A stretch of 64,000 nt of DNA from Paraburkholderia hiiakae (GCF_904848665.1 NZ_CAJHCQ010000008.1:62001-126000), one strand, 5' to 3'. Counted from the stretch's first letter, positions 35,481 to 45,476 are shown. Numbers and translations: made by a program. Notes: generated by a model not told the origin, from the sequence alone.

Positions 35481-36566
35481 TTACTTCGGCAGCGAGCCGT
35501 CCACGCCCTCGACGTACCAGTTCAGGCGTTGCAGTTCCGGGTCGGTCAGCGTTTTGCCTGCGGCAATCTTGACTGCGCCCGTCTGATCCTTGATCGGGCC
35601 CGTGAAGACGTCCCACTTGCCGCTCGCGATCTGATCGCGCTTCGCGGCGACGGCCTTTTGCGCATCGGCCGAAAGCTCGGACGTGTTGACGTCGCCGAGA
35701 TCGACGGCCTTTTGCGGAATGCCCCACCACACCGGGTCGTTCTTCCACTTGCCATCGAGCACCTGCTGGATGGCGGCGACGTAGTACACGCCCCAGTTCG
35801 CCTCGACCGAACCCAGGTGCGCGTGCGGGCCGAACTTCTTCATGTTCGAGTCCCAGCCGAACGCGTGGACCTTTTTCTCTTCGGCGGTGGCGAGCGTGGC
35901 GCTCGAATCGGTGTTTTGCAGCAACACGTCGGCGCCCTGGCCGATCAGCGTTTCAGCGGCCTGCTTTTCCTTGCCCGGATCGAACCAGCTGTTGATCCAG
36001 ATAACCTTGGTATGCACCTTCGGATTCACCGAGCGCGCGCCGAGCGTGTACGCGTTGATGTTGCGCACGACCTCGGGAATCGGCACCGAGGCGACGAAGC
36101 CGAGCGTGTTGGTCTTCGTCGCGTAGCCTGCCGCAACGCCCGCGAGATACGCGCCCTGATACATGCGCACGTCATAGGTGCCGAAGTTCGGCGCCTTCTT
36201 GTAGCCCGTTGCGTGGAGGAACACGGTGTCCGGGAAATCCTTCGCTACCTTTAGCTGGAAGTCCTGATAACCGAAGCTCGTGCCGAAGATGATCTTGTTG
36301 CCCTTGTTCGCAAGATCACGGAACACGCGCTCCGAATCCGCCGATTCCGGCACATTTTCCACGCGCGTGATCTTGATCTTGTTGCCGAACTTCTGCTCGG
36401 CGACCTTCGAGCCCTGATCGTGCGCGAAGGTCCAGCCGGCATCGCCCGGATTGCCGAGGTAGACGAACGCGACGCCCGGCGCGTCGGCGGCGTGAGCCGC
36501 GGGCGCGAGGGCCGCCGTGCCGCACGTGGCGGCGACGGCGAAAGCGGTCAGGATGGTTTTTTTCAT
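35481..36566 (-). CDS. BMP-family ABC transporter substrate-binding protein
   Basis: 361 residues from ATG 36566, with AGGAGA upstream. A signal peptide (TILTAFAVAATCGTAAL) precedes VAFVYLGNPGDAGWTFAHDQ, the characteristic opening of the BMP/PnrA family, and IIFGTSFGYQDFQLKVAKDF, YQGAYLAGVAAGYATKT, HAFGWDSNMKKFGPHAHLGS. It lacks an evident lipobox, so it is probably soluble in the periplasm. BMP proteins bind nucleosides or purine bases. The neighbours (8-oxoguanine deaminase, urate genes) support a purine-type ligand. Last gene of the four-gene operon. Confidence 0.88.
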   Translation of the reverse strand: MKKTILTAFAVAATCGTAALAPAAHAADAPGVAFVYLGNPGDAGWTFAHDQGSKVAEQKFGNKIKITRVENVPESADSERVFRDLANKGNKIIFGTSFGYQDFQLKVAKDFPDTVFLHATGYKKAPNFGTYDVRMYQGAYLAGVAAGYATKTNTLGFVASVPIPEVVRNINAYTLGARSVNPKVHTKVIWINSWFDPGKEKQAAETLIGQGADVLLQNTDSSATLATAEEKKVHAFGWDSNMKKFGPHAHLGSVEANWGVYYVAAIQQVLDGKWKNDPVWWGIPQKAVDLGDVNTSELSADAQKAVAAKRDQIASGKWDVFTGPIKDQTGAVKIAAGKTLTDPELQRLNWYVEGVDGSLPK

Positions 36567-36658
36567 CGTGGATCTCCTGTCGTGATGGTGAAAACTGCGA
36601 GCGTTCAAAGCATTTTAGTTAGTAATCCAGACAAGTAACTCAACCTGCGCGCCCCCAC

Positions 36659-37588
36659 CTAGGCGGCCCCAAAGAACGGCTTGCCAAGCGAAGCCGGCGC
36701 GTTCAGGCGGATCGTGTTCGGGTTGCGCGAAATGAGCACGAGCACGACGATCGTCGCGACATACGGCAGCATGGCGAGGAACTGCGTGGGCACCGGCACG
36801 CCCACGGCCTGCGCGTAAAACTGCGCGCCCGTGACCGCGCCAAAGAGCAGCGCGCCGATCAAGAGACGCCCAGGGCGCCACGTCGCGAAGACGACGAGCG
36901 CAAGCGCAATCCAGCCACGCCCTGCCGTGATTTGCTCCTGCCACAAATGCAGTTGCACCACGGAGTAATAGCTGCCTGCGAGCCCCGCCATGGCGCCACC
37001 GAAGGCCGTCGCGCCATAGCGCACGCCAATCACGGGAAAGCCCACCGAATGCGCGACTTGCGGCGACTCGCCCACCGAGCGCAGCACGAGTCCGGCGCGC
37101 GTGCGATAGAGGAACCAGCCGACCACGGCGAACATGATGAACGCGAGGTAATCGACGGGCGTGAGGCTAAAGAACGCCTGCCCGACCACCGGCAGTTGCG
37201 AGAACCCCGGAATCGGCCAGGCCGCGATGGTCGCCGATGTGGCGGCCGAGGTGTACGGTTTGCCGACATACGCCGAAAGCCCGACGCCGAAGATCGTGAG
37301 CGAGAGGCCCGTTGCGACCTGGTTGGCGAGCATGGTGAGCACGAGAAAGCCGAACAGCAACGACATCACCACACCAGCGGCCATGCCCGCGATCAGGCCG
37401 AGCCATGGGCTGCCGGTGAGGGTCGTGACCGCGTACCCCGTCACGGCGCCCATCAGCATCATCCCTTCCACGCCCAGGTTGAGGACGCCCGACTTCTCGG
37501 TGACGAGTTCGCCCACGCCCGCAAACATAAGAGGGATGGCGGCGGTGACGGCGCTCGAGGCGAGCGAGCTGGCTTGCTGGATATCCAT
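36659..37588 (-). CDS. BMP-type ABC importer, permease 2
   Basis: 309 residues with eight to nine hydrophobic segments. GVLNLGVEGMMLMGAVTGYA near residue 33 and VGESPQVAHSVGFPVIGVRY near 190 are typical of the nucleoside/simple-sugar permease family (YufQ/NupC type of the BMP systems). It pairs with the permease encoded 39 bases upstream. Confidence 0.9.
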   Translation of the reverse strand: MDIQQASSLASSAVTAAIPLMFAGVGELVTEKSGVLNLGVEGMMLMGAVTGYAVTTLTGSPWLGLIAGMAAGVVMSLLFGFLVLTMLANQVATGLSLTIFGVGLSAYVGKPYTSAATSATIAAWPIPGFSQLPVVGQAFFSLTPVDYLAFIMFAVVGWFLYRTRAGLVLRSVGESPQVAHSVGFPVIGVRYGATAFGGAMAGLAGSYYSVVQLHLWQEQITAGRGWIALALVVFATWRPGRLLIGALLFGAVTGAQFYAQAVGVPVPTQFLAMLPYVATIVVLVLISRNPNTIRLNAPASLGKPFFGAA

Positions 37589-37627
37589 GTCGTGTGGCCT
37601 GTTTCGTTGTTCTCTGGATTACGCCGA

Positions 37628-38734
37628 TCAGCTCGCAGCCGCGACCGGATGACGGCGGCGCACGCGATAGTTCACGAACAGGTCCGCGCCGAGCAGGCAG
37701 AAAAGCAGCAGCCCCTGAAATACGCCGGAAAGCGCCTGCGGCAATTGCAGCGACGTCTGCACTGCTTCGCCGCCCAGATAGAGCAGCGCCATCAAGAGGC
37801 TGGCGAGCACGATGCCGACCGGATGCAGTCGCCCCACGAACACGACGATGATCGCCGTGAAGCCATAGCCCGGCGACCACGTCGCTTGCAGTTGGCCAAT
37901 GGGACCGGCAATTTCGCCCATGCCCGCGAGCCCCGCGAGGCCGCCGGAAAGCAGCAGCGACGTCCAGATCGTCTTTTTCTCCGAGAAGCCCGCATAACGC
38001 GCGGCGAGCGGCGCGAGCCCGCCCACGCTCATGCGATAGCCCGCGAAGCTGCGGCGCATGAAGAGCCACACGAGCGGAATGGCCGCGAGCGTGAGGAAGA
38101 TCGACGCGTTCAGGCGCGTGCCGCGCAGCCAGTGGATACGCCAGTCGCCGCCGAACGTCGGATAAAGCGCGTCGCCACTGAACATTTCGGAGAGCGGAAA
38201 GTTCATGCCTTGCGGGTCGCGCCACGGACCGCTCACGAGCCAGATCAGCAGTTGCGTGGCGACGTAGGTGAGCATGAGGCTCGTGAGAATTTCGTTGGTG
38301 TTGAAGCGGCTCTTGAGCCACGCTGGAATCGCCGCCCACGCCATGCCGCCCAGCACGCCCGCGAACATCATCAGGAAGAGGATCCACCAGCCCGAGGATT
38401 GATCGAAGTAGATCGCCACGCCGCTCGCCGCGATGCCGCCCAGCACCATCTGCCCTTCCGCGCCGATGTTCCACACGTTGGCGCGATAACCCGCCGCGAG
38501 ACCGAGCGCGATCAGGCATAGCGGCGAGGCTTTGAGCAAGAGTTCGGACCAGCCGTTGACGCTCGAAAGCGGCTCGATGAAGAACGCGTGCATGGCCTGC
38601 AAGGGATCGCGGCCCACGAGGCCGAAGATCAGGAAGCCAATCGCGAGCGTGAGCAGCGCCGCAATGAGCGGCACGGCGATGCGCACCGTGCGCGACGGCG
38701 TCGTGCGGGCTTCGAGTCGGTACGGGAAGATCAT
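37628..38734 (-). CDS. BMP-type ABC importer, permease 1
   Basis: 368 residues, about ten hydrophobic segments. VWNIGAEGQMVLGGIAASGV near residue 85 is the family motif (YufP/NupB type), and AARYAGFSEKKTIWTSLLLS follows later. Together with permease 2 it makes the membrane channel. It is 66 bases downstream of the ATPase gene. Confidence 0.9.
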   Translation of the reverse strand: MIFPYRLEARTTPSRTVRIAVPLIAALLTLAIGFLIFGLVGRDPLQAMHAFFIEPLSSVNGWSELLLKASPLCLIALGLAAGYRANVWNIGAEGQMVLGGIAASGVAIYFDQSSGWWILFLMMFAGVLGGMAWAAIPAWLKSRFNTNEILTSLMLTYVATQLLIWLVSGPWRDPQGMNFPLSEMFSGDALYPTFGGDWRIHWLRGTRLNASIFLTLAAIPLVWLFMRRSFAGYRMSVGGLAPLAARYAGFSEKKTIWTSLLLSGGLAGLAGMGEIAGPIGQLQATWSPGYGFTAIIVVFVGRLHPVGIVLASLLMALLYLGGEAVQTSLQLPQALSGVFQGLLLFCLLGADLFVNYRVRRRHPVAAAS

Positions 38735-38800
38735 GGTGGTGGAGTCGGTGGTCGGTCTCGGGTGGTTTATGTGCGTGCGCGTGTCGTTCTGTGCCGCATA

Positions 38801-40429
38801 TCAGGCGTTCGCCACGGTCTGCGCGGGCGGCTCGCCGTTCGGCCGGCCGCCGCCATCTCCACGATCGGCGCGCTCGCCGAAGAGCCCCGCCATCCAGCGG
38901 CCAATTTCCTCGGCGTTCGTCTCGCCTGTCAAACGCGCGGGCGAAAGGCGTCCGCCCGCGAGCACGGCAATGCGGTCGCAGATGTCGAAAAGCTCTTCCA
39001 GTTCTTCCGAGATCACGAGTATTGCCACGCCGCGCGCCGAAAGGTCGAGCAACTGCTGGCGAATGAATGCCGCCGCGCCCACGTCGACGCCCCATGTAGG
39101 TTGCGCGACCACGAGCACCTTCGGCGCCTGGAGAATCTCGCGCCCCACGATGTACTTCTGCAGATTGCCGCCCGAGAGGCTTTGCGCGAGCGCGTCCGGG
39201 CCGCCGCAGCGCACATCGAACGCACCAATGCAGCGCTCTGCGAACGCGCGCATCGCGCCGGTCTTGAGCCAACCCGAGCGCACCATGCCTTCGCGGTGCG
39301 CCGTGAGCAAGGCGTTTTCGGCAAGCGACATCGCCGGCACCGCGCCCCGCCCAAGCCGCTCCTCGGGCACGAACGCGAAGCCGAGCTTTCGGCGCGCGCC
39401 GGCCGAAAGACGTCCCGCTGGCTTGCCGCAAACCTTGACCGCATCGGCGCTCACGCCGTGGCGTGTCGCTTGCGCCTCGCCCGAGAGCGCCGCGAGCAGT
39501 TCCGCCTGACCGTTGCCCGAGACGCCGGCAATGCCGAGAATCTCGCCCGCATGCACGCTGAACGAAACGTCATTGAGCGACGTGCCGAACGGGTCGTCGC
39601 TCGGCATCGACAGATGCTTCGCTTCGAGCAGCACGTCGCCGGGTGCGTGCGCGCGCCGCGTGTAGTCGGGCAGTTCGCGCCCGACCATCAACCGCGCGAG
39701 CGACGCATGCGTTTCTTCGCGCGGAATGACGTGGCCCGTGACCTTGCCGCCGCGCAGCACGGTGGCCGTGTCGCAAAGCTCCTGGATTTCGTCGAGCTTG
39801 TGGCTGATATAGAGAATGCTGCAGCCTTCGGAAGCCAGCCGCCGCAGCGTGCCGAACAGCTTGCGCACCGCTTGCGGCGTGAGCACCGAAGTCGGCTCGT
39901 CCATGATCAGAAGACGCGGATTCTGCAGCAGGCAGCGCACGATCTCCACGCGCTGACGCTCGCCCACCGTGAGGCTATGCACGTGGCGCTGCGGATCGAC
40001 ATCGAGGCCGTATTGCGCTGACACCTCGCGAATACGCTTGCCGAGCGCTTTCAGGTCGAACGGTTCGTCGAGCGAAAGTGCGATGTTCTCGCCAACGGTC
40101 AACGTTTCGAACAACGAAAAATGCTGGAACACCATGCCGATGCCGAGCTTGCGCGCCGCAGCCGGACTCGCGATTTCGACGGCATGGCCTTCCCAGCGAA
40201 TCTCGCCTGCATCCGGGCGCACCGCGCCGTAGACGATCTTCATGAGCGTGCTCTTGCCCGCGCCGTTTTCGCCGAGCAAAGCGTGAATTTCGCCAGGCGC
40301 GACCGAGAGCGTGACGTCGTCGTTCGCGCGCACCGCCGGGTACTGCTTCGTGATGCCGGCAAGCGCGAGGCGCGGCACACCGCTGCCGTCTTGCGCAAGC
40401 GTTGCCTGACGTGAAGAAGAATCACCCAT
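38801..40429 (-). CDS. BMP-type ABC importer, double-domain ATPase
   Basis: 542 residues, first gene of the operon. Domain 1 has an intact Walker A GENGAGKSTLMKIV, a signature-like LTVGERQRVEIVRCL and LLIMDEPTSVLTP. Domain 2 has a degenerate P-loop GVSGNGQAELLAALSG but an intact signature LSGGNLQKYIVGREIL, the usual asymmetry of sugar/nucleoside importers of the RbsA/YufO type. The 267-base region behind it is shared with the divergent LysR gene. Confidence 0.92.
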   Translation of the reverse strand: MGDSSSRQATLAQDGSGVPRLALAGITKQYPAVRANDDVTLSVAPGEIHALLGENGAGKSTLMKIVYGAVRPDAGEIRWEGHAVEIASPAAARKLGIGMVFQHFSLFETLTVGENIALSLDEPFDLKALGKRIREVSAQYGLDVDPQRHVHSLTVGERQRVEIVRCLLQNPRLLIMDEPTSVLTPQAVRKLFGTLRRLASEGCSILYISHKLDEIQELCDTATVLRGGKVTGHVIPREETHASLARLMVGRELPDYTRRAHAPGDVLLEAKHLSMPSDDPFGTSLNDVSFSVHAGEILGIAGVSGNGQAELLAALSGEAQATRHGVSADAVKVCGKPAGRLSAGARRKLGFAFVPEERLGRGAVPAMSLAENALLTAHREGMVRSGWLKTGAMRAFAERCIGAFDVRCGGPDALAQSLSGGNLQKYIVGREILQAPKVLVVAQPTWGVDVGAAAFIRQQLLDLSARGVAILVISEELEELFDICDRIAVLAGGRLSPARLTGETNAEEIGRWMAGLFGERADRGDGGGRPNGEPPAQTVANA

Positions 40430-40591
40430 GGAGGTTCCGCCGTTGTACGTTATTGCTGTCCGAAAACCGTTTGACGCTTACCGCCTCGCCCACACGCTGT
40501 CCGCCGCCGTGCGGGGGTGACGATACCTGTTAGCCCTGCGAAGGTCGAGCCGCCAAAATTCGCTGTTGCCTCGCTGCACGGGCTATCCGGC

Positions 40592-40613
40592 GTAAGCCTC
40601 GGGGTAAGCCTCG
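40592..40613. repeat. Tandem GTAAGCCTCG repeat in the LysR/transporter divergent region
   Basis: Two exact 10-base copies with a 12-base period, just upstream of a TTGACG ... TATTAA promoter-like pair (40615-40645) for the LysR gene. Could be a binding site for the regulator. Confidence 0.4.
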
Positions 40614-40696
40614 CTTGACGCCACTTTTTGTCCATATTAAAAACGATATACCCCCAAGCCCCATCGATCAGCCGGAACATATAATTCGGAGAATTC

Positions 40697-41629
40697 ATGA
40701 GTCAGCAACGCGAGGCGATCGACACGTACCTCTTGCGCGTCTTGCACACGCTTCTGATGGAGCGCAGCGTGACACGCGCGGCCGTCAAGCTCAATCAGTC
40801 CCAGCCCGCAATCAGCGCGGCGCTGCGGCGTCTGCGCGACATTACCGGGGACCCGCTCCTCGTGCGCGGCAAGTCCGGCATGGTGCCGACCGAGTATGGC
40901 CTGCGCCTGCTCGAACCCGTCCAGAACGCGCTGCGCGAGATCGAGCGCATCCGCTTCCAGCAACACAATTTCGATCCGGCCACGTCCATCCGCTGTTACC
41001 GGATTGGCTGTCCTGATTATCTGAACGTCCTGTTCGTGCCGACCGTGGTCGAGCGCTTTCGCCAGGCCGCGCCCAACGCCACGCTCGAGTTCCACTCGCT
41101 CGGGCCCGCGTTCGACTACGAGCTCGCGCTCGAGGAAGGCAAGCTCGATATCGTCATCGGCAACTGGCCCGAGCCACCCGAGCAACTGCACCTGTCGAAC
41201 CTGTTCGTCGACCAGATCGTCTGCCTGATGAGCAACACGCACCCGTTCGCCAAGCGCGGCGGGTTGACGCTCGACCAGTATCTGAACGCGCCGCATCTTG
41301 CGCCCACGCCCTATTCCGTGGGCCAGCGCGGCGCCATCGATGTGCACCTCGCGCGCGAGCGCCTCAAGCGCCACGTGGTCGTCACGCTGCCGTATTTCAA
41401 TCTCGCGCCCTACGTGCTCGTCAAGTCGGACCTGGTCTTCACGACCACGCGCCTCTTCGCCGACCACTATGCGCGCTTCCTGCCGCTTACGGTCGTGCCC
41501 GCGCCCCTCGACTTCCCGCCGATGCAGTACTACCAGTTGTGGCACGAACGCTGTCATTACTCGGACGAAGTACGCTGGTTGCGCAGCCTCATCGCCGAAG
41601 CGACGAAGACGCTGATCGGCAAGCCTTGA
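40697..41629 (+). CDS. LysR-family transcriptional regulator
   Basis: 310 residues from ATG 40697 with CGGAGAA upstream. The helix-turn-helix is LLMERSVTRAAVKLNQSQPA followed by ISAALRRLRDITGDPLLVRG; the effector domain contains RCYRIGCPDYLNVLFVPTVV and GKLDIVIGNWPEPPEQLHLS. It is divergent from the BMP transporter operon and just ahead of the 8-oxoguanine deaminase gene (convergent), so it probably controls purine uptake and breakdown. The effector is unknown. Confidence 0.9.
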   Translation: MSQQREAIDTYLLRVLHTLLMERSVTRAAVKLNQSQPAISAALRRLRDITGDPLLVRGKSGMVPTEYGLRLLEPVQNALREIERIRFQQHNFDPATSIRCYRIGCPDYLNVLFVPTVVERFRQAAPNATLEFHSLGPAFDYELALEEGKLDIVIGNWPEPPEQLHLSNLFVDQIVCLMSNTHPFAKRGGLTLDQYLNAPHLAPTPYSVGQRGAIDVHLARERLKRHVVVTLPYFNLAPYVLVKSDLVFTTTRLFADHYARFLPLTVVPAPLDFPPMQYYQLWHERCHYSDEVRWLRSLIAEATKTLIGKP

Positions 41630-41634
41630 GTCAC

Positions 41635-41658
41635 GCGGCCGCGCGTTGCCGCGGCCGC
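41635..41658. terminator. GC-rich hairpin between convergent lysR and deaminase genes
   Basis: GCGGCCGCG/CGCGGCCGC, nine perfect pairs, six-base loop, six bases after the LysR stop. No T-run, so only a possible terminator. Confidence 0.45.
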
Positions 41659-41700
41659 CTGAGCGTTTCTACACCCCTGTGCGTTGCGCGCTTGCCCGCC

Positions 41701-43110
41701 TTAGCGCGCCATCTGCACGAGTTGTGCGGCGAGCCGGTTGTGCCGTTCGATGACCGGCCCAAGCTCCACCGTCTGCAACACGCCCTCCTTCACGACCACG
41801 CGTCCGCCGATCACGCTCAGCGCGACCTGTGACGGCGCGCAAAACACGAGCGCCGCGACCGGATCGTGTAGCGCACCGGCGAAAAGCGGCTGGCGCAAGT
41901 CGAACGCCACGAAGTCGGCCGCCATGCCAGGTGCGAGCGCGCCGATGTCGTCCCGCCCCAACACCTGCGCGCCGCCTAGCGTCGCGATTTCGAGCGCTTC
42001 GCGCGCCGTCATGGCGTCCGGGCCGAAACCCACGCGCGCGAGCAACATGGCCTGACGCGCCTCGGCCACCATCTGCGCGCCGTCGTTCGACGCCGAGCCG
42101 TCTACTCCGAGTCCAACCGGCACGCCGGCGAGCCGCATCTTCTTCACGGGCGCGATGCCCGAGGCGAGCCGCATGTTCGAGCACGGGCAATGCGCGACGC
42201 CCGTACCGGTCCGACCGAACAAACCGATGCCGTGGTCGTCGAGCTGTACACAATGCGCATGCCATACGTCGCGGCCCACCCAGCCGAGGTCCTCGGCGTA
42301 TTCGGCGGGCGTCATGCCGAACTTTTCGCGGCTGTAAGCAATGTCGTTCACGTTCTCGGCGAGGTGCGTGTGCATCGATACGCCGTAATGCCGCGCGAGC
42401 ACCGCCGATTCGCGCATCAAGTCGCGGCTCACCGAGAACGGCGAGCATGGCGCCACCACGACGCGCAGCATCGCGTACCGGCCCTCGTCGTGATACGTCT
42501 CGATGAGGCGTTGCGTGTCCGTGAGAATCGCGTCTTCGCGCTCGACCACGGAGTCGGGCGGCAGGCCGCCGTCCTTCTGCCCGACGCTCATGCTGCCGCG
42601 GCTCGCATGAAAGCGCATGCCGATGCGTTGCGCGGCGCGAATGCTGTCGTCCAGGCGGCTGCCGTTCGGATAGATGTACAGATGATCGCTGGACGTCGTG
42701 CAGCCCGAGAGCAGCAGTTCCGACATCGCCGTGAGCGTGGAGACCTCGATCATCTCCGGCGTGAGATTCGCCCACACCTTGTAGAGATTGGTGAGCCAGC
42801 CGAACAGTTCGGCGTCCTGCGCGGCCGGCACGGCCCGCGTGAGGCTCTGGTACATGTGGTGATGCGTGTTGATGAGCCCAGGCGTCACGAGGTGGCCGCT
42901 GGCGTCGATCACGTCGTCGGCCGTGGCGGGCAACTCCGCCGTCGGGCCGACCGCGACGATGCGGTTGTCTTCCACGTAAATGCCGCCGCCGCGGATCTCG
43001 CGGCGCGCGCCATCCATCGTCACAAGCATGTCGGCGTTTTTCACCAGCAAGGTCTTGCCGGCCTGCTGTGGGTTTTGCGGGTCCTGGCCCTGCGCGAGTG
43101 TGCGTTCCAT
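41701..43110 (-). CDS. 8-oxoguanine deaminase (amidohydrolase)
   Basis: 469 residues. The metal-binding HxH is in GLINTHHHMYQSL near residue 80; further metal ligands are in SMHTHLAEN and in WHAHCVQLDDHG, and VGLGVDGSASNDGAQMV carries the catalytic Asp. This is the hydroxyatrazine/8-oxoguanine deaminase branch of subtype III amidohydrolases (close to TrzN/AtzB-like and the characterised Pa0142-type 8-oxoguanine deaminases). It turns 8-oxoguanine into urate and ammonia in the cytoplasm, feeding the urate pathway next door. Confidence 0.85.
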   Translation of the reverse strand: MERTLAQGQDPQNPQQAGKTLLVKNADMLVTMDGARREIRGGGIYVEDNRIVAVGPTAELPATADDVIDASGHLVTPGLINTHHHMYQSLTRAVPAAQDAELFGWLTNLYKVWANLTPEMIEVSTLTAMSELLLSGCTTSSDHLYIYPNGSRLDDSIRAAQRIGMRFHASRGSMSVGQKDGGLPPDSVVEREDAILTDTQRLIETYHDEGRYAMLRVVVAPCSPFSVSRDLMRESAVLARHYGVSMHTHLAENVNDIAYSREKFGMTPAEYAEDLGWVGRDVWHAHCVQLDDHGIGLFGRTGTGVAHCPCSNMRLASGIAPVKKMRLAGVPVGLGVDGSASNDGAQMVAEARQAMLLARVGFGPDAMTAREALEIATLGGAQVLGRDDIGALAPGMAADFVAFDLRQPLFAGALHDPVAALVFCAPSQVALSVIGGRVVVKEGVLQTVELGPVIERHNRLAAQLVQMAR

Positions 43111-43686
43111 CGTCCTTGTTCGCTCCGTTGTCGTGCCGCCGCGAGCCTTTTCGCTCGCGCGACGTGTGAACCAGACGCCCTCGCCTCACCGGCCGGCCTC
43201 ACCAGTCGCCCAGGCGCCCGGTGCCGACGCGTCCCGACGAGGACGCCGCTGGCCCGGTTACCCGGCGTCCACCGCCGTCTTCGGGACGCGCAGCACGTGC
43301 TGCGCATGGCCTCTACGATCCGCAACCAAAATAGTCGTGGCAATTCGCGCCGCTGCGATACCCACATTTACGCCACGCATATAAAGGTCGATTTTTGGCG
43401 TCGCTACGATACAAACAAGGGACGCTGCAATCCAGGGCGCAATGAGCGCCTTCACCGATGCGGCACCCAGGGCGTACCCTCATGCTCGAAGATTTATCTT
43501 TCCTATCGCTCGCGCGCGCCGGGGGCGATCGTTCTTAAAATGCGTTCACGGCGCTCGCTTCGATCCGCCGACGGGTATGTAGCCACTGACGTGGAGCCTC
43601 GATCCGCCGTATTGCATCATGCATGGGATCGAGAGCTGCCGCTGAAACCTCGCAATCGCACCAGGCACTCACAAGGAAAACTGCGA
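43111..43686. other. 576-base divergent region without a gene
   Basis: Between the deaminase (minus) and uraH (plus). Frames crossing it have no ribosome site or coding bias. It holds ATATAAAG at 43379-43386 and a less GC-rich stretch at 43330-43520, the likely promoter area. I could not recognise a riboswitch by eye. Confidence 0.45.
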
Positions 43687-44040
43687 ATGGGCAAGCTGAC
43701 TACCCACGTGCTCGACACCGCGAACGGCCGTCCCGGCGCGGGCATCAAGGTCGAGCTCTTTGCGCTCTCGGGCGACGCGCGCCGCGCGCTGAAGACCGTG
43801 ACCACCAATGACGACGGCCGCTGCGACGCGCCGCTGCTCGAAGGCGAGGCGCTCGCCAAAGGCGAATACGAACTCGTTTTCCACGCTGGCGACTATTTCG
43901 CCGCCCTCGGCACGAACGTGCCCGAGCCGCGTTTCGTCGACCGTGTGGTGCTGCGCTTCGGCATCGCTGACGCCGGCTCGCACTACCACGTGCCGCTACT
44001 CGTTTCGCCGTGGTCGTACAGCACCTATCGGGGCAGCTAA
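43687..44040 (+). CDS. uraH: 5-hydroxyisourate hydrolase
   Basis: 117 residues from ATG 43687 (AAGGAAAA upstream). This is a transthyretin-related protein: it starts GKLTTHVLDTANGRPGAGIK with the catalytic His and ends HYHVPLLVSPWSYSTYRGS, where the terminal Tyr-Arg-Gly-Ser is the family signature. It hydrolyses 5-hydroxyisourate, the PuuD product, to OHCU. Urate route step two. It is cytoplasmic (no signal seen) and precedes puuD by 214 bases. Confidence 0.95.
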   Translation: MGKLTTHVLDTANGRPGAGIKVELFALSGDARRALKTVTTNDDGRCDAPLLEGEALAKGEYELVFHAGDYFAALGTNVPEPRFVDRVVLRFGIADAGSHYHVPLLVSPWSYSTYRGS

Positions 44041-44254
44041 GCGACAACTGAACGGCCAGCGCAACCTATTCTCATGGGGCATTCCGGGCGATATTCAAAC
44101 CCGATTCAACGAGCCCAAGGTCATACGAACAACAACGGCGGCGCGGCAGCGCTTGGGTCGTCCAGCGGCCCGAGAGCTGCACGGCGCGCTCATACCCCGC
44201 AGTTAGCGCTTGCGAACAAACGCGCGCGCGATGCATCAGGACTGGAGACGTTTC

Positions 44255-45448
44255 ATGGAAGGCTTTATTACCGATTGGCTGAACCTCGCGCTGCGCTGGT
44301 TCCACGTCATCGCGGCGATCGCCTGGATTGGCGAGTCGTTCTATTTCGTCGCGCTCGACAACAGCCTCAAACCACCTACGGACCCGAACCAGCGCCGCCG
44401 CGGCGTGTTCGGCGAACTGTGGCACGTGCACGGCGGCGGCTTCTACAACATGCAGAAGTACACCGTGGCGCCCCCTGAAATGCCCGACGACCTGCACTGG
44501 TCGAAGTGGCCGTCGTACACCACGTGGCTCTCGGGCGCGTCGCTTTTCACGGTGCTGTACCTGATGGCGCCGAACACGTATCTCATCGACAAGAACGTGC
44601 TCGACATGGGCCCGGTCGTCGCGATCTTCTCGGCGCTCGGCTTCCTCGCCGCGGGCTGGATCGTCTATGACTCGCTGTGCCGCGCGCTCGGCACGAAGGA
44701 CAAGCTGCTCGGCGTGTGCGTGGGCATCTATGTCGTGGTTGCCGCTTACCTCGCCTGCCATATCTTCTCGGGCCGCGCCGCGTATCTCATCATGGGTGCG
44801 ATGCTCGCGACGATCATGTCGGCCAACGTGTTCTTCGTCATCATCCCCGGCCAGCGCAAGATGGTCGCCGCGATGCTCAAGGGCGAAGTGCCGAACCCGA
44901 TCTACGGCAAGCGCGGCAAACAGCGTTCAGTGCACAACACGTATTTCACGCTGCCCGTGGTGTTCGCGATGCTGTCGAACCACTACGCCATGACCTATGC
45001 CCACACCTACAACTGGGCCGTGCTCGTGGTGATCATGCTGGCCGGCGCGCTGATTCGCCAGTTCTTCGTGATGCGTCACCGTGGCCAGCAGCTCTGGTAT
45101 CTGCCGATCGGCGGCGTGGCGCTGATGTTCGTCGCGCTGGTGTGGACGCTGCCGCGCCCGGTCGTGCCGCAGGCCGAGGCCGCGAACGCACCGCAGCTCA
45201 AGGTTGCCGATATTCAGCCGATCCTGCAGCAACGTTGCGCGTCCTGTCACTCGGCCCACCCGACGTTGATGGGCGCCGCGCCCGCCGGCGTGATGTTCGA
45301 TACGCCCGATGAAATTTCGCAAAATGCGCAGCGGCTGTATCAGCAGGCCGTGACGCTCAAGGCAATGCCGCTTGGCAACGTCACGCACATGACCGACGAC
45401 GAGCGGCAGAAGATTGCGGCGTGGTTCCAGGGAGGGGCGAAACAGTAA
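44255..45448 (+). CDS. puuD: Urate hydroxylase PuuD (membrane protein with C-terminal cytochrome c)
   Basis: 397 residues from ATG 44255, with TGGAG seven bases upstream. The first about 300 residues hold eight hydrophobic segments beginning WLNLALRWFHVIAAIAWIGE; the family's conserved HVHGGGFYNMQKYTVAP follows. The C-terminal domain has a single haem site CASCH near residue 328 and MPLGNVTHMTDDERQKIAAW, with the axial Met. PuuD proteins oxidise urate to 5-hydroxyisourate and pass electrons to the respiratory chain. It ends at a shared terminator. Confidence 0.93.
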   Translation: MEGFITDWLNLALRWFHVIAAIAWIGESFYFVALDNSLKPPTDPNQRRRGVFGELWHVHGGGFYNMQKYTVAPPEMPDDLHWSKWPSYTTWLSGASLFTVLYLMAPNTYLIDKNVLDMGPVVAIFSALGFLAAGWIVYDSLCRALGTKDKLLGVCVGIYVVVAAYLACHIFSGRAAYLIMGAMLATIMSANVFFVIIPGQRKMVAAMLKGEVPNPIYGKRGKQRSVHNTYFTLPVVFAMLSNHYAMTYAHTYNWAVLVVIMLAGALIRQFFVMRHRGQQLWYLPIGGVALMFVALVWTLPRPVVPQAEAANAPQLKVADIQPILQQRCASCHSAHPTLMGAAPAGVMFDTPDEISQNAQRLYQQAVTLKAMPLGNVTHMTDDERQKIAAWFQGGAKQ

Positions 45449-45476
45449 GCTTTCGCGAGCGCTTGTGGCGCGGACA

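Noticed and set aside
34527..36254. 575-residue plus-strand frame across the dehydrogenase, dodecin and BMP genes
   Set aside because: It overlaps three real genes on both strands and has an Arg-rich random composition.
37167..39431. 754-residue minus-strand frame across the two permeases and the ATPase
   Set aside because: Arg/Ala/His-rich, no domain, and it crosses three well-supported genes in another frame.
43258..43455. 65-residue minus-strand frame starting MKALIAPWIAASLVC
   Set aside because: The start resembles a signal peptide, but there is no ribosome site, and the rest is shared with a promoter region; too weak to call a gene.
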